NCBI GenBank assembly: GCA_951802195.1 | Contig: OX637628.1 | Coordinates: 1-64,000 of the forward strand | DNA from: Tausonia pullulans | Taxonomy: Eukaryota > Basidiomycota > Tremellomycetes > Cystofilobasidiales > Mrakiaceae | Direction of reading: 5' to 3' | Length of the DNA stretch: 64,000 bases | Translations under genes and position numbers: made by a program | The notes under the pieces: generated by a model | Seen by the model: the letters and a program-made list of their open reading frames with translations, nothing else | The model's database searches: none | Told to the model about the DNA's origin: nothing | Part shown: positions 1 through 9,415 of the stretch, in pieces | Position numbering within the stretch: position 1 is the stretch's first letter | Layout: each line of letters begins with the position of its first letter

Positions 1-278
1 CCGACCCAACCTACCGACCCAACCTACCGACCCAACCTACCGACCCAACCTACCGACCCAACCTACCGACCCAACCTACCGACCCAACCTACCGACCCAA
101 CCTACCGACCCAACCTACCGACCCAACCTACCGACCCAACCTACCGACCCAACCTACCGACCCAACCTACCGACCCAACCTACCGACCCAACCTACCGAC
201 CCAACCTACCGACCCAACCTACCGACCCAACCTACCGACCCAACCTACCGACCCAACCTACCGACCCAACCTACCGAC
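1..278. repeat. 13-bp tandem array, candidate telomere
   Basis: Twenty-one perfect copies plus five bases of the unit CCGACCCAACCTA, starting at base 1. The complementary strand is TAGGTTGGGTCGG and carries GG, GGG and GG runs. The C-rich strand reads 5' to 3' from the left edge inward, which is the orientation expected of a telomere at a left chromosome end. I saw no variant copy. The array begins at the window edge, so its full length is unknown. The unit is unlike the common fungal TTAGGG. It could instead be a subtelomeric minisatellite. Confidence 0.85.
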
Positions 279-316
279 TAAGACTTTTGTCAAAGATCCC
301 TTTATTTGAAAAACGA

Positions 317-2014
317 CTACAAAACTGAGTCCAGTACAGAGAAACGAAATAAGAGGATGGTTCGTTCAAAGACTGACGCCCGTTTGACCGAAACCTGATA
401 GGAAAAGAAAAGTCGAATGAGAGACGATGTGAGGATTGAAATTCGGGGAGGTTCTGAAGCGAAACTGAAATGCGAAGAGAGCGCACCATTTCCAAATAGG
501 TGCATGTTTTCCTTCGCCTCTTCGTCATCGACAAAACTGACGAGACAGTCGACCTGAGGAGTGCTGATGAAGTTCTTGATCTGACTTTGAGGAAGCTGAG
601 TAGTAGAAAAAAGAGGGAGAATCTCTCAGATCTCTCGACAGAAAGGCAAGAGACGGGTAGGAGTGAACGAGCCACGGTCGACGTGACTGAATCACCTTGA
701 TCTGATCAAATCTCGCCCAGTTTCTGCTCCAGTAACCCATAGCCATCATGATCCTGTCTTCCGAAGAGGGGTTCGGCATTCCAGCGTGCCAGAGTCGGAT
801 ATCTCGGATCATGACGCTTCCGAGCTTGATTGAGATTTGTTGGGGAGGGTTGGTCTTTCGACGTTCTTCCAGGAGAGCTGGGAGGACGTTTGGAGTTGGC
901 ACGACGGCTCCTAGATAGCGTGGAAGACACGATATCAAATGAAACTCAGTCTAGGCAGGAACTAACGGGACAGAATCTGGAGGAGAAAGATGAGAGGGAG
1001 AAAAAGAAACGTAGAGTCGAAGACCAACCTTCTTTCCAGATCTGGTCGAGAGGAGTCGTCAACGCGTGAGAACCTGCCCAAACCTCCGTTCCTCCGTTTG
1101 AAGGTGAAAAGGTTGATAAAGGGATGTTGACGATGGCGATGTGAGGAGCCTGAAAGGGAAAACGAGGAACATCAGCTAAAAACTCGACGGAATGAGTGAA
1201 CGAGCGAAGAGGAATGTGACAAACGAGAGCGTGAACATAGCTGCAGTCTTTGTGGACAGGCTGTCTTTCGGAGGTTCCAGCCATGGCAGTATTCCCTAGG
1301 AAAAATCCAAAGCGAGGTTGAGGTCCGAGATAAGCGTTCAAGACCTGTCGAGAGGGAAAGTGGAGGGACGAAGAGAAGAGCAGAGAGTCAGCGAAAAAGT
1401 TGAGAAGAGTGAAGTCGAGAACTCTTGGGGGAAGTTTAAGGGAGGTTGCTGGTATTGGCATCAAAGGAGAAGAAGGAGTCCGTCGAATCCGCTTATATCG
1501 ACCAAAGACCTCGAAGCGCAAGCGCTTCCTCCTAGAGTGAAGCCGAGCTCGCAGGTCTAACTCACTGCTAGAATGAAGGGATTGTAGTAGACTTGAGTAT
1601 CGAAGAGTTCAGGTTCCATGATCGGAGGACTGGAAACGTGACGAGGATGTATGTCATCAGCCTCTCGTTGTTTCGAGCTCGTGAACCTTGAAATTCTCCT
1701 TGACCTGCTCACCTTTGCAGGAAGTTCGTTGCAACACCGTGGTTGAAGCCACTACCAGACGTTGCGACTCCAGCTTGACTAGCACCGTACTTCTCCTTTA
1801 GGACCTGGGTCTCTTTGAGCATCGATTCCTTGATCCTCATCAACGGCTCAATGGGAATAACGTCGTCGAGAACGACCACTCCGTCTGTGTGAAGAGTCTG
1901 AAGAGCCAGAAGAAGAGATTCTTGGGAGTAGGTGTTGAGCGATTTGTCGAGTGGAGAAAGAGGGATCGGAGTGAGTGGAGTTCGAAGAGCGTAGGGAGGA
2001 TGGGATGAGGACAT
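317..2014 (-). CDS. Phytanoyl-CoA dioxygenase (PhyH) family protein
   Basis: Predicted Fe(II)/2-oxoglutarate dioxygenase of the PhyH family, about five exons. The first exon (from 2014 to about 1710) carries the segment DGVVVLDDVI and ends in NFLQ. A short exon ending YYNPFILA follows, then one with LNAYLGPQPRFGFF and the metal-binding HKD of QPVHKDCSYVH. After an intron at about 925-1030, RLWHAGMPNPS supplies the distal histidine and RIMMAMGYWSRNW the region that usually binds 2-oxoglutarate. I place the last exon from about 590 to a stop at 317-319; its C-terminus is poorly conserved and least certain. The stop lies only 38 bp from the 13-bp array. The start faces the NCS1 permease across a shared 491-bp promoter. 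Substrate unknown; fungal members act on lipids, alkaloids and other secondary metabolites. Confidence 0.72.
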
Positions 2015-2505
2015 GTTGAAAGATAGGGGAGGAGAGTCGAAATCAAGACGAAAGAGCTTTATCTGGGAGCTGGAGAGTGGAGAAGATGGAAGAGAGCGAT
2101 TCGAGTGGTAGAGACGGAGGAGTAGATAACATTGTCGGAGGAGAAGTTTCCTGCAGGGATAACGGGTGGGCGTTGGAGGAGAGAGATTAAAGCGAGATAG
2201 AAAGAACCTGCTTTTTCTTATCTTTTTGGGGTCTCCCTTCCTCTTTCCCTCGACTCACGGCGAAATCCGAAAGCCTTCAAAGTCGCCAATAAAGAGAGAG
2301 CGTGAGCACTCTCACCTCTCGTGTCTCCCGCCCTCTTCGAAGAGCTTTCTCGACGGCTCAATGGCATCCGCCCTTTTTTTGCCCAAGGTTCGCACTCGGG
2401 CGAGATAAGGAAGATTACAGACTGAGCCGCAGGAAAAGTATTCGCAGGGCTCGGAGAATTCGAGGCTTTGTGTTCGTTCGCCTTCATCCACATCCTTCGC
2501 TTGAC
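2015..2505. promoter_or_regulatory. Divergent promoter with GATA-type sites
   Basis: Intergenic stretch between the PhyH-like gene and the NCS1 permease. It contains GATAAC at 2125-2130 and 2158-2163, GATAAG on the minus strand at 2217-2222 and GATAAG at 2404-2409. HGATAR sites bind AreA/NIT2-type nitrogen regulators, and purine or uracil permeases are classic targets of those. Regulation here is inferred from the motifs only. Confidence 0.35.
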
Positions 2506-5500
2506 ATGTCCTCCGACTCGCCTTCTCCCACTCCTTCTGGCCCCTGGGGCAAGACTCAAACCTTCATCAAAGAATCTTGGGCTATCAACATCGACGAAAA
2601 GGTTATCAGCTCAGGCGAACCGTAAGTATTCTTCGAGAGCGACTTTGATTTCGCCAAGCTCACGTCTTCTCCTTTCCTTCCTTCCAACTTCGATCTTCAG
2701 CGTTTGGACGAACTCTGACCTGGAAGCCACTCCTGTTACACGAAGGAACTGGGGATCTTGGGATTTTATAGCTTACTGGTGGGGAATTGGGTTCGCCAAC
2801 TGTGAGTTAAGCTTCGGAAGTAACACATCGAGGTCGTCCCGCGCTCACACCTTCCTTCTCTTCTTCATTCTTCAGGGAACTATGGATCCGCTCTCATCGG
2901 AGTCGGACTCAACTGGTCAGTCCCTACTTGCTAAGTTTATACGTTAAAGGAACGCGAAAGAGCAAAGACGATTGACATAACCGATGTTTACCCGCGAGCA
3001 TCCTCAGGTGGCAGGCTTTGATTACCATATTCATCTCTCACTCTTTCCTCGCTATAGTTCTCATGCTGAACTCTCGTGGAGGAGCGAGGTACCACCTTGG
3101 CTTTCCCGTTATCTCGAGGTGTGTCTCGTTCTCTCTCTCCCTCGATTCCGGTCGAATTACTCGCTCGACCTCTCGTTCCCTCCCTCTCTCGTTTCCTTTC
3201 GAATGACTCGCTCAACTGATCGCACGCCTCTTCAAAGAATGACCTTTGGGATGTATGGATCGTTCATCATCGTAGGAGCTCGAGCTCTCGTTGCAATCCT
3301 TTGGCTCGCCATCAACATCTACTTTGGAGCAGCGCTCATTCAGGTCCGTCGTCTCATTCCTCCCTTTTTGACCTACTAAATCCTTTTCCGACGGCTTCTT
3401 CCTTTGTTTATCCAGAATGCTCTTCGAGCCATGTTCTCTTCAATTCACACCATGCCCAACACGATTCCCAAGAGCATTGGAATCACCTCTGCTCGTCTCG
3501 TCGCATTCACTGTCTTGTGCGTCTTGATTCGACCTTCCTTGCTTCAAGACGTCGAGGTTGACTTCCTTCTCACTTCCTTTGTTTTATAGCTGGCTCATGC
3601 ACCTACCTTTTACTCTGCTTCGACCTCATCAACTTCGATGGCTCTTCACCGTCAAATCGTTCGTTCTCCCCGTAGCCAACTTCGGTTCGTCTTTCACTTT
3701 CTCGTCTCGCGTTCTCTTCTCGCTTTCTCTTCTGACGCTGATCTTTTGTTTTTCCTTTTCCTTCAGGTCTTTTAATCTTCTGTCTTGTCAAAGGAAAAGG
3801 TCTCGCTGCTGGAACTCCAAAGATCCCTGGGGTTGTGATCCCGACGGGAGCGAAGCTCGCTTGGTTCATGCTGTACGGAATCAACTCGGGAATCGGGAAG
3901 AGTGCTTCCTACCTCGTCAACATCCCAGACATCGCACGACATGCTCGAAGACCTATGGATACAACCTGGCCTCAGTTCGTCGCCCTCCTCTTCGGAAACT
4001 CTCTCGGCTGCATGTTGGGTATCCTTGGAACAAGCGCGATTCAGAAAGCTTGGTGAGTCTAGCAGGATCATTGTTTTCTTCGTCTTGAGTGCTCAGACCT
4101 GACTTAAGTCTCCCTCGTTCAACAGGGGAGTTGTTCTTTGGAACCAGTACGATCTTCTCGACGCTATTATGGATCGAAACTTCGATGCAAAGACGCGTTG
4201 TGCTGTTTTTCTCGCTGCTTCTGCGTTCGCCTTCTCGACGCTCGGTACGTACCTCTCCCTCCCCAAGAATTTGATGGTAAACTGATTTAAAATCTCTCTC
4301 TTCAGGTACCAATGTCGCTGGAAACATGATCTCCGTGGGAGCAGACCTCGCAATGCTTTGGCCAAAGCGATTGTTAGACCTCTCTCCATTTCTTTTCGTT
4401 CCTGCTGGCCGAAACGCAAGAGCTCAAATTTATTTACGCTTCTTCCTTTGTAGGAACATGGTTAGAGGTCAAATCTTGGCATCAGTTCTTGCTCTCTGCA
4501 TCTTGCGAGTTCCGAGATTCCGACGACGAGCAACAACAACCGCGACCGCTGACTTCTCTTCGTTGACTTCTTTCCTCTCGACAGTCCGTGGAAGATCGTA
4601 GCCAGCGCCTCTACCTTCATCACCTTCCTCGGCGGTTACGGCGTGTTTATGGTTCCTGGAGCAGCGGTCATGGTAAGTTCGCGACAAGAAACTGAAATCG
4701 AGGCAAGCGGAGATGGACGCGTCTCTCTCACTGACTTCCCATCTCTTTCTTCTTCTTCGACCCAGATGGTTCACTACTACTTCGTCTGCCGAGGAAACAT
4801 AGTCGTGTCACGTCTCTACGACGGAAAGAAGGATAACCCTTACTACTTCACGGGGGGAGTCGTGAGTCTTTCTTCCTTTCTTCTCGTCTTCCTCTCGTCG
4901 CGTCTGACGGATCGTCTTCCTTTCGCGTTTCCTTTCGAACTCCAGAACTGGCAAGGATATCTGGCTTACGCTTGTGGAATCGCTGTACCTCTCCCTGGAT
5001 TTCTGGTTCAGCTCAAAGTCTGGAACGACACAGTGGGTCTTTCTTTCTTTCTCAGCCCATTTTCTCGACGCGTACGATCTTCTCTCTCTCTCTTTTTGGT
5101 TCTCCCAGAACGCCCTCCACGTCTTCTACCTCGGCTACCTCAGTAAATCCCCACCTTCTTTCTCCTCTTCCTCTCCCTCTCTCGACTCCCAGAACTGTGA
5201 CTGATCCGCTTCTTTTCTCCTTTCTTTCCTCTCGCTCGTTAATTCTCCCCCGGCCCAGCCTGCTTTCTCACCGCCTTCTTCGTCTACCTCGCCCTCCTCC
5301 GGTTCTTCCCTCACAAAACCCAACCCTTCTTCGACGCTCTCTCCTTCGAGCAGCTCGCAGATGAAGGAGATCTCGCCGAGAAGAACTCGACCAAGTTCGG
5401 GAACCCTTCCACTTCGATGGCTGTCGGAGAAGCAGAGAAGGACGTTGACGGGGATTCTATGGTCGACGAGGATGAGAAGAAGGAAGATGGGGGTGGAACG

Positions 5501-5530
5501 GTAGTTTCTGTTTTGCCAGTTAGTTCTTAG
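2506..5530 (+). CDS. NCS1-family permease (uracil/allantoin/uridine type)
   Basis: Plasma-membrane nucleobase/allantoin symporter of the NCS1 family, Fur4/Dal4 branch. Translation from ATG 2506 gives MSSDSPSPTPSG, then NIDEKVISSGEP before the first intron (from 2623). Later exons contain WGSWDFIAYWWGIGFAN, SALIGVGLNW, GMYGSFIIVGARALVAILW, SGIGKSASYLVNIPDIARHA and ISVGADLAMLWPKR, all in the order seen in Fur-type carriers with 12 membrane helices. More than ten short introns interrupt it. The C-terminus is an acidic tail ending VVSVLPVSS with the stop at 5528-5530. The length (about 550-580 residues) fits the family. Whether it carries uracil, uridine, allantoin or another ring cannot be told from the sequence. 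Confidence 0.85.
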
Positions 5531-6108
5531 AGGGGAGGATGGTTTGTGTCTTCTTATAGTTGCTCATTTGGATGCTGGCATTGCTGGTAAGCTGCTCACG
5601 ATGCTCCCCCGAATGACCCCCAAGACCATCTGACGGTGTCCTCCCTATACAGTCATATTTGCAGAGGCTTCAGCAAACATTCTCGGTCGAGTCATTTCGG
5701 ATGCACAGTGGGTTCAGCTGTGCCCAATCTACAAAGCCCTCCCGGCGGACAAGCAATGATCGTTACCTCATTGTCATCCCAAGGGACTTTCGCTTAACCA
5801 AACGGACAATCGATTGCATACATTTTGGGCTTTTCTGTCAACTTTGTTTGCACCAGTGTCAACTGCAATACGCAATGAGTGTTTTGTGCGAATACCTGGC
5901 GCCACGACAACTGGGGTTTTCGCTACAGGCGTCATGGTGGCAATCATGTTCAAACAGAGACGCCCCATGCCCCGCAATCTCAGCTCCTCTGCATCCGAGA
6001 GACAGAAGGTGTAACCTCTCAGCCTGCTGTTTGCAACACGGATCAAGCGATAGAATCTGACTCGGATTCACGACAGTCGAGCAGATGGATAGGGGGTAAG
6101 AGCCTGGA
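5531..6108. other. Region with a possible transporter remnant
   Basis: No intact gene seen. On the plus strand about 5653-5757 can read IFAEASANILGRVISDAQW and about 5810-6014 reads STLFAPVSTAIRNECF and ATGVMVAIMF, which resemble C-terminal helices of an MFS-type carrier. The frames do not connect and I could not assign a family. It may be gene debris or the 3' region of the permease gene. Confidence 0.25.
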
Positions 6109-6473
6109 TGTTAGGATTGGCCCAAGTGTCAGAGGCTGAGGAGGGATGGGTGAGGAGAGGGGCGTGGGTGGAGGAGGGGCGGAAGTGTGGTAGTGGCACA
6201 GGCTCCCTTCAAGGTCTTGGGCAAGTTTGTCGCATCCAAATGGTAGTCAGAGTGCAGAACAGAAGGTACGATGAACTGCGTGTTTATGGAAGGGGGCGAG
6301 AGCAAGGGGGGAGATAAGAAGGACCCGAGAACAAGAAATATGTAACTGATGAGGCATATTAAGGAAAGAAGGAATGGAAATGCTGAGTAAGTGGGGGAAA
6401 AGTTACGCAGACGCCGAGTTAGCCAGGCGCAGGACCGAGATGGTAAATCCCGGAGATTCGTGAGATTTTGACA
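6109..6473 (-). mobile_element. Solo LTR, Ty3/Gypsy (Tf1-like) lineage
   Basis: Minus-orientation LTR: it begins TGTTAGGATTGGCCC and ends TTTTGACA, the reverse complement of the TGTCAGGATC...CCAATCCTAACA ends seen on the complete element at 30747-36817. The internal landmark AGTCAGAGTGCAGAACA is also shared. Clearly diverged from the complete element's LTR and therefore an older copy. No clean 5-bp target duplication. Confidence 0.8.
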
Positions 6474-6576
6474 TAGGACCAAGGTGACAGTTCCTCGAGA
6501 TCCTGATGCGGGACAGAGGTGACAATTCTGGAAGATCCGCAAATCCGAGAGGTCCGGAAGATCCTGACGACAACAC
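6474..6576 (-). mobile_element. LTR 5'-end fragment, reverse orientation
   Basis: On the minus strand this matches the first part of the LTR at 24156-24558: both carry the TCAGGATCT start, a GGACCTC stretch and ATTTGCGGATC-like sequence. Only the outer end of the LTR is present. It abuts the broken NmrA-like gene, so an insertion there probably helped to truncate that gene. Confidence 0.45.
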
Positions 6577-6947
6577 ACAAAGACTATATCGGCACTAGCG
6601 TAAGCTTGGACGATCTTGTCTTGATTCTCGGGCTTAAGATCAATCTCGAAAGTCTCGACACCCTATTTATCGAGATATTTCGCCTTAGGCTTGGAAGTAT
6701 CTCTAGTGAGTGCCCGGATACGGTGAGGCTTGGAGGAGAGGGTGGAATGTTTGATGACACTGCCACCTTGGTTACCAGTGGCACCAGCGACGACAACGAG
6801 ACGGGAGTCTTGGAAAGTAGAGATGGTCGTGTTGTGAGAGCGAGAGGAAGTGGCTGTGGTTGTAAGAAACGCTGGGTTAAGATAATCAGCTGAGGTTGGG
6901 CGAGAGTGGTTGTTAGAGGATGAAAAAACATGAGAAATAGTTGCCAA
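6577..6947 (-). pseudogene. NmrA-like oxidoreductase, 5' fragment
   Basis: Reading from ATG 6947, the N-terminus has a serine/threonine-rich leader and then RLVVVAGATGNQGGSVIK, the nucleotide-binding glycine motif of NmrA-like Rossmann proteins, followed by RIRALTRDTSKPKAKYL. An in-frame TAG at 6663-6665 interrupts the frame, but the family-like sequence goes on in the same frame (GVETFEIDLKPENQ, ADIVFV) until the LTR fragment near 6576. The rest of the protein (normally about 300 residues) is missing. I read it as a host pseudogene cut by an LTR. NmrA-like proteins sense NAD(P) and act in nitrogen regulation or as atypical reductases. Confidence 0.65.
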
Positions 6948-7372
6948 GGCTATTGTATACTCCTAAGCTTAGGCTACAAGGCCCAGGCGGCGGATGAATC
7001 GGCCTGGCATATGAGTCAGCAAACAACATCAATCAGCAAATCAAGGCGGCGGGCATAGAATTGGATGCCGCTCGAGTCTCACCAATTGCTCGGGCCCGGC
7101 CGGAGGGAGATGCCCGAGCCCGAAGACGCCGCTAGGCGTTCTGGCAACTGATCTCAACATCTCAAAAGGGGCTTGGGCTTGAGCAGAGACGGGGACTTCA
7201 CGCAACGACATTCCCCTCCCTCCCTCGCCATTCCTTGCTCTCACTCTCAGCCCTCGCGACCTCGTTGGTGTGCCAGCCAGACTTGTCGACCCGCCGCACC
7301 CACCCGTTCGCTGACGCCCGGCTCGGCTCCCCGTTCATTCGCAAGTCTCGACCCATATCGAATAGCCTAGCC
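6948..7372. other. Intergenic, upstream of the short-chain dehydrogenase
   Basis: A 425-bp stretch between the start of the NmrA-like pseudogene and the dehydrogenase start. Pyrimidine-rich sequence just upstream of 7373 is typical of promoters in this window. No other feature seen. Confidence 0.4.
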
Positions 7373-8437
7373 ATGCGAGTTTCCCACTTTAAGCTCAACG
7401 AGACCGCCCCGCTGACCGGCAAGGTGATCCTCATCACCGGCGGTGAGTCGGCTTGATGGCCCATGCTAGCGCGCGCTGCGGCCCGCTGAATTCGCCCTGG
7501 TTGCGCGCCCCTCTTACACAGGCACAGGCGGCATCGGCGCCGAGGCGGTCCTCGCACTTGCCCACCACCCATCACCCCCTGCGGCGATATATTTTACGGG
7601 CCGGTCCGAGGCCCGCGCCAAAGCCCTCATTGCCCGATGCCCGTCCCCGCAGACGGTGTCGTTCATCGCGGCTGACCAGGGGTCGCTCGCATCGGTCAAG
7701 CGGGCGGTCGAGACGTTCCTCGCCCGGTCGGACCGGCTGGACGTTCTCATCGCCAATGCTGGCATAATGCACATTCCGGGGAAGAGCGAGGACGGCTACG
7801 AGATCCAGTTTGGCACCAACGTCGTCGCCCACGCGCTCTTCTTCCGGTTGCTGTTGTCGACGCTTCTCAAGTCGGCCGACCCGCGGTTTGTGTCGCTCAC
7901 GAGCGAGCTTCACACCGCCACAGGCAAGACCGGCCTCAAGCTCTCCGAGCTGCGCAGCGACGCAAAGGGCACCCTTGGAGCCGGCCTCGCCGGCTACGAT
8001 CGCTCCAAATTTGGCAACCTCGTCTATGGTCAGGAATGCGCGCGCCGGTTCCCTACGATCGCTGTAGCCAACATTCACCCTGGTGGGCTTGCAACCTCCG
8101 TCTCTTGTCCTCGCGCGTGGGCGTCTCGAACTGACACCGTCTGTGCCACTTCTCAGGTATTGTCAAGACCGAAATCATCAACGAGCTTTCCTTGCTCAAG
8201 CGCACCTTCTTCAGTATCGCCACTTATTTCTGGGCGCTCACGCCGGAGCAAGGCGCGTACAGCGAGCTCTGGGCAGCGACAGCGCCTCGCAAGGACATCA
8301 AGAGTGGCGCCTACTACGTCCCTGTCGGGCAGGAGAAGGCCACCAAGCTCAAGGCGGCCGACCCGACGGAGGGCAAGAATCTGTACGACTGGATGGAGAC
8401 GGAGCTCGCGCCGTTCCTGGCCAAGGCCTTCGTCTGA
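7373..8437 (+). CDS. Short-chain dehydrogenase/reductase (retinol dehydrogenase-like)
   Basis: NAD(P)-dependent oxidoreductase of the SDR family, 303 residues in three exons (about 7373-7442, 7522-8082 and 8157-8437). The cofactor motif is split by intron 1: ILITGG joins GTGGIGAEAVLALA to give TGGTGGIG. NAGIMH follows at about residue 117, a serine in FVSLTSELH at about 155 and the catalytic YDRSKFGN (YxxxK) at about 194. HPG is joined across intron 2 to IVKTEI, as in WWOX/retinol dehydrogenase-like fungal SDRs. Intron 2 carries a CTGAC branch-like motif 25 nt before its acceptor. Length is normal. Substrate unknown. Downstream lies a telomere-like stretch, then nested LTRs. Confidence 0.85.
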
Positions 8438-8540
8438 CGGTCGCCTTCGTTGACCTCCGCTCTGCTTTGTTCACTTCCCCTATGTACCACGTTGTTCCCT
8501 TGCTTTGCCCGGACTCCTACCTAAAGTATGCGTCTTGCAC

Positions 8541-8572
8541 GACCCAATCGACCCAACCGACCGACCCAATCT
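8541..8572. repeat. Interstitial telomere-like stretch
   Basis: Three imperfect copies of the core GACCCAAYC, with an extra GACC, resembling the 13-bp array at the left edge (which contains GACCCAACC). It lies about 100 bp after the dehydrogenase stop and 30 bp before an LTR. It could be a scar of telomere capture or chance similarity of a C-rich stretch. Confidence 0.4.
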
Positions 8573-8602
8573 GGCTCAGCGAGCAGTAGAACACCCTCAT
8601 AC

Positions 8603-9335
8603 TGTTAGGATTGGCCCAAGGGTCCGGGGCTGAGGAAGATGGGTGAGAAGAGGGGCGTAGGTGGAGTGGTAGACCAAAGAACTGGCAGTGATTCAGGCTC
8701 GCTTCGAGGTCTTGGGGAGGTTTGTCAAATTCAAATGATACTCAAGAGTACAGATCAAAAGGTACGATGAACTGAGCATTTTACGGACTAAGGGAAAAAA
8801 TTACAAAGAGTGTGTGACAATGTGGCTGAAGAGTGACTGGAGGTTAGGAAGCCGGGTAAGCCAGGTCGATGTACGCCGCAGGGGCAGACTGGATGTCAGG
8901 ATCTTAGGGTTCTCAACATAGGCTCCGCGCTTATGTGGCTGCAGAATCTCGCAGACCCGCCACCTCGGCCCCGCGTTTGTGTAGCAGCGCCATTATTTGC
9001 TCGGCTTCCATATTTTCAGCCTCTCTTCAGCCACACTTTCCCACACTCTTTGTTTTCTTACCCTTAGCCCATAAGACGCTTAGTTCATCGTACCTTTTGT
9101 TCTGCACTCTGACTAGCATTTGTATTCAAAGAACCTGCCCAAGACCTCGAAGCGAGCCTGTGTCAATGCCATCACTGCCATCACTTCAGTCTACTACTCC
9201 ACCTACGCCCCCTACCCTCCGTCATCCTTAGCACTTGACCCTTGGGCCAATTCTAACACTGGAGGTGGTGGGCCGCAAGACTGTGACAGCCGCATAGGCG
9301 CAGAGCCATTGTGATATATCCGTGGGAGCCTGACA
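8603..9335 (-). mobile_element. Older solo LTR split by a second LTR
   Basis: Minus-orientation LTR beginning TGTTAGGATTGGCCC at 8603 and ending GAGCCTGACA at 9335. It is interrupted at 8893/8894 by a plus-orientation LTR, and its remaining outer end resumes at 9259. The split shows the two insertions happened at different times. No target duplication is visible for the outer copy. Confidence 0.75.
8894..9258 (+). mobile_element. Solo LTR nested in an older LTR
   Basis: A 365-bp LTR from TGTCAGGATCTTAGG to CCAATTCTAACA, close to the 360-bp LTRs of the complete chromovirus at 30747-36817. It is flanked by the direct 5-bp duplication CTGGA at 8889-8893 and 9259-9263, so the insertion and its later LTR-LTR collapse can be read directly. 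Confidence 0.88.
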
Positions 9336-9415
9336 AATAGGGAAGAAGAGATCATCCCGGCTACCCCCCCCCCACCCCCTCCAGTTGCTTGGGACGGACG
9401 AGCGAGTGAGGGAGA

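Noticed and set aside
1-278. CRISPR-like or satellite coding repeat
   Set aside because: There are no spacers between units, and no frame gives a sensible protein; telomere orientation at the edge explains it better.
6104-6478. Target duplication around the LTR at 6109
   Set aside because: The flanks CTGGA and TAGGA agree at only three of five bases.
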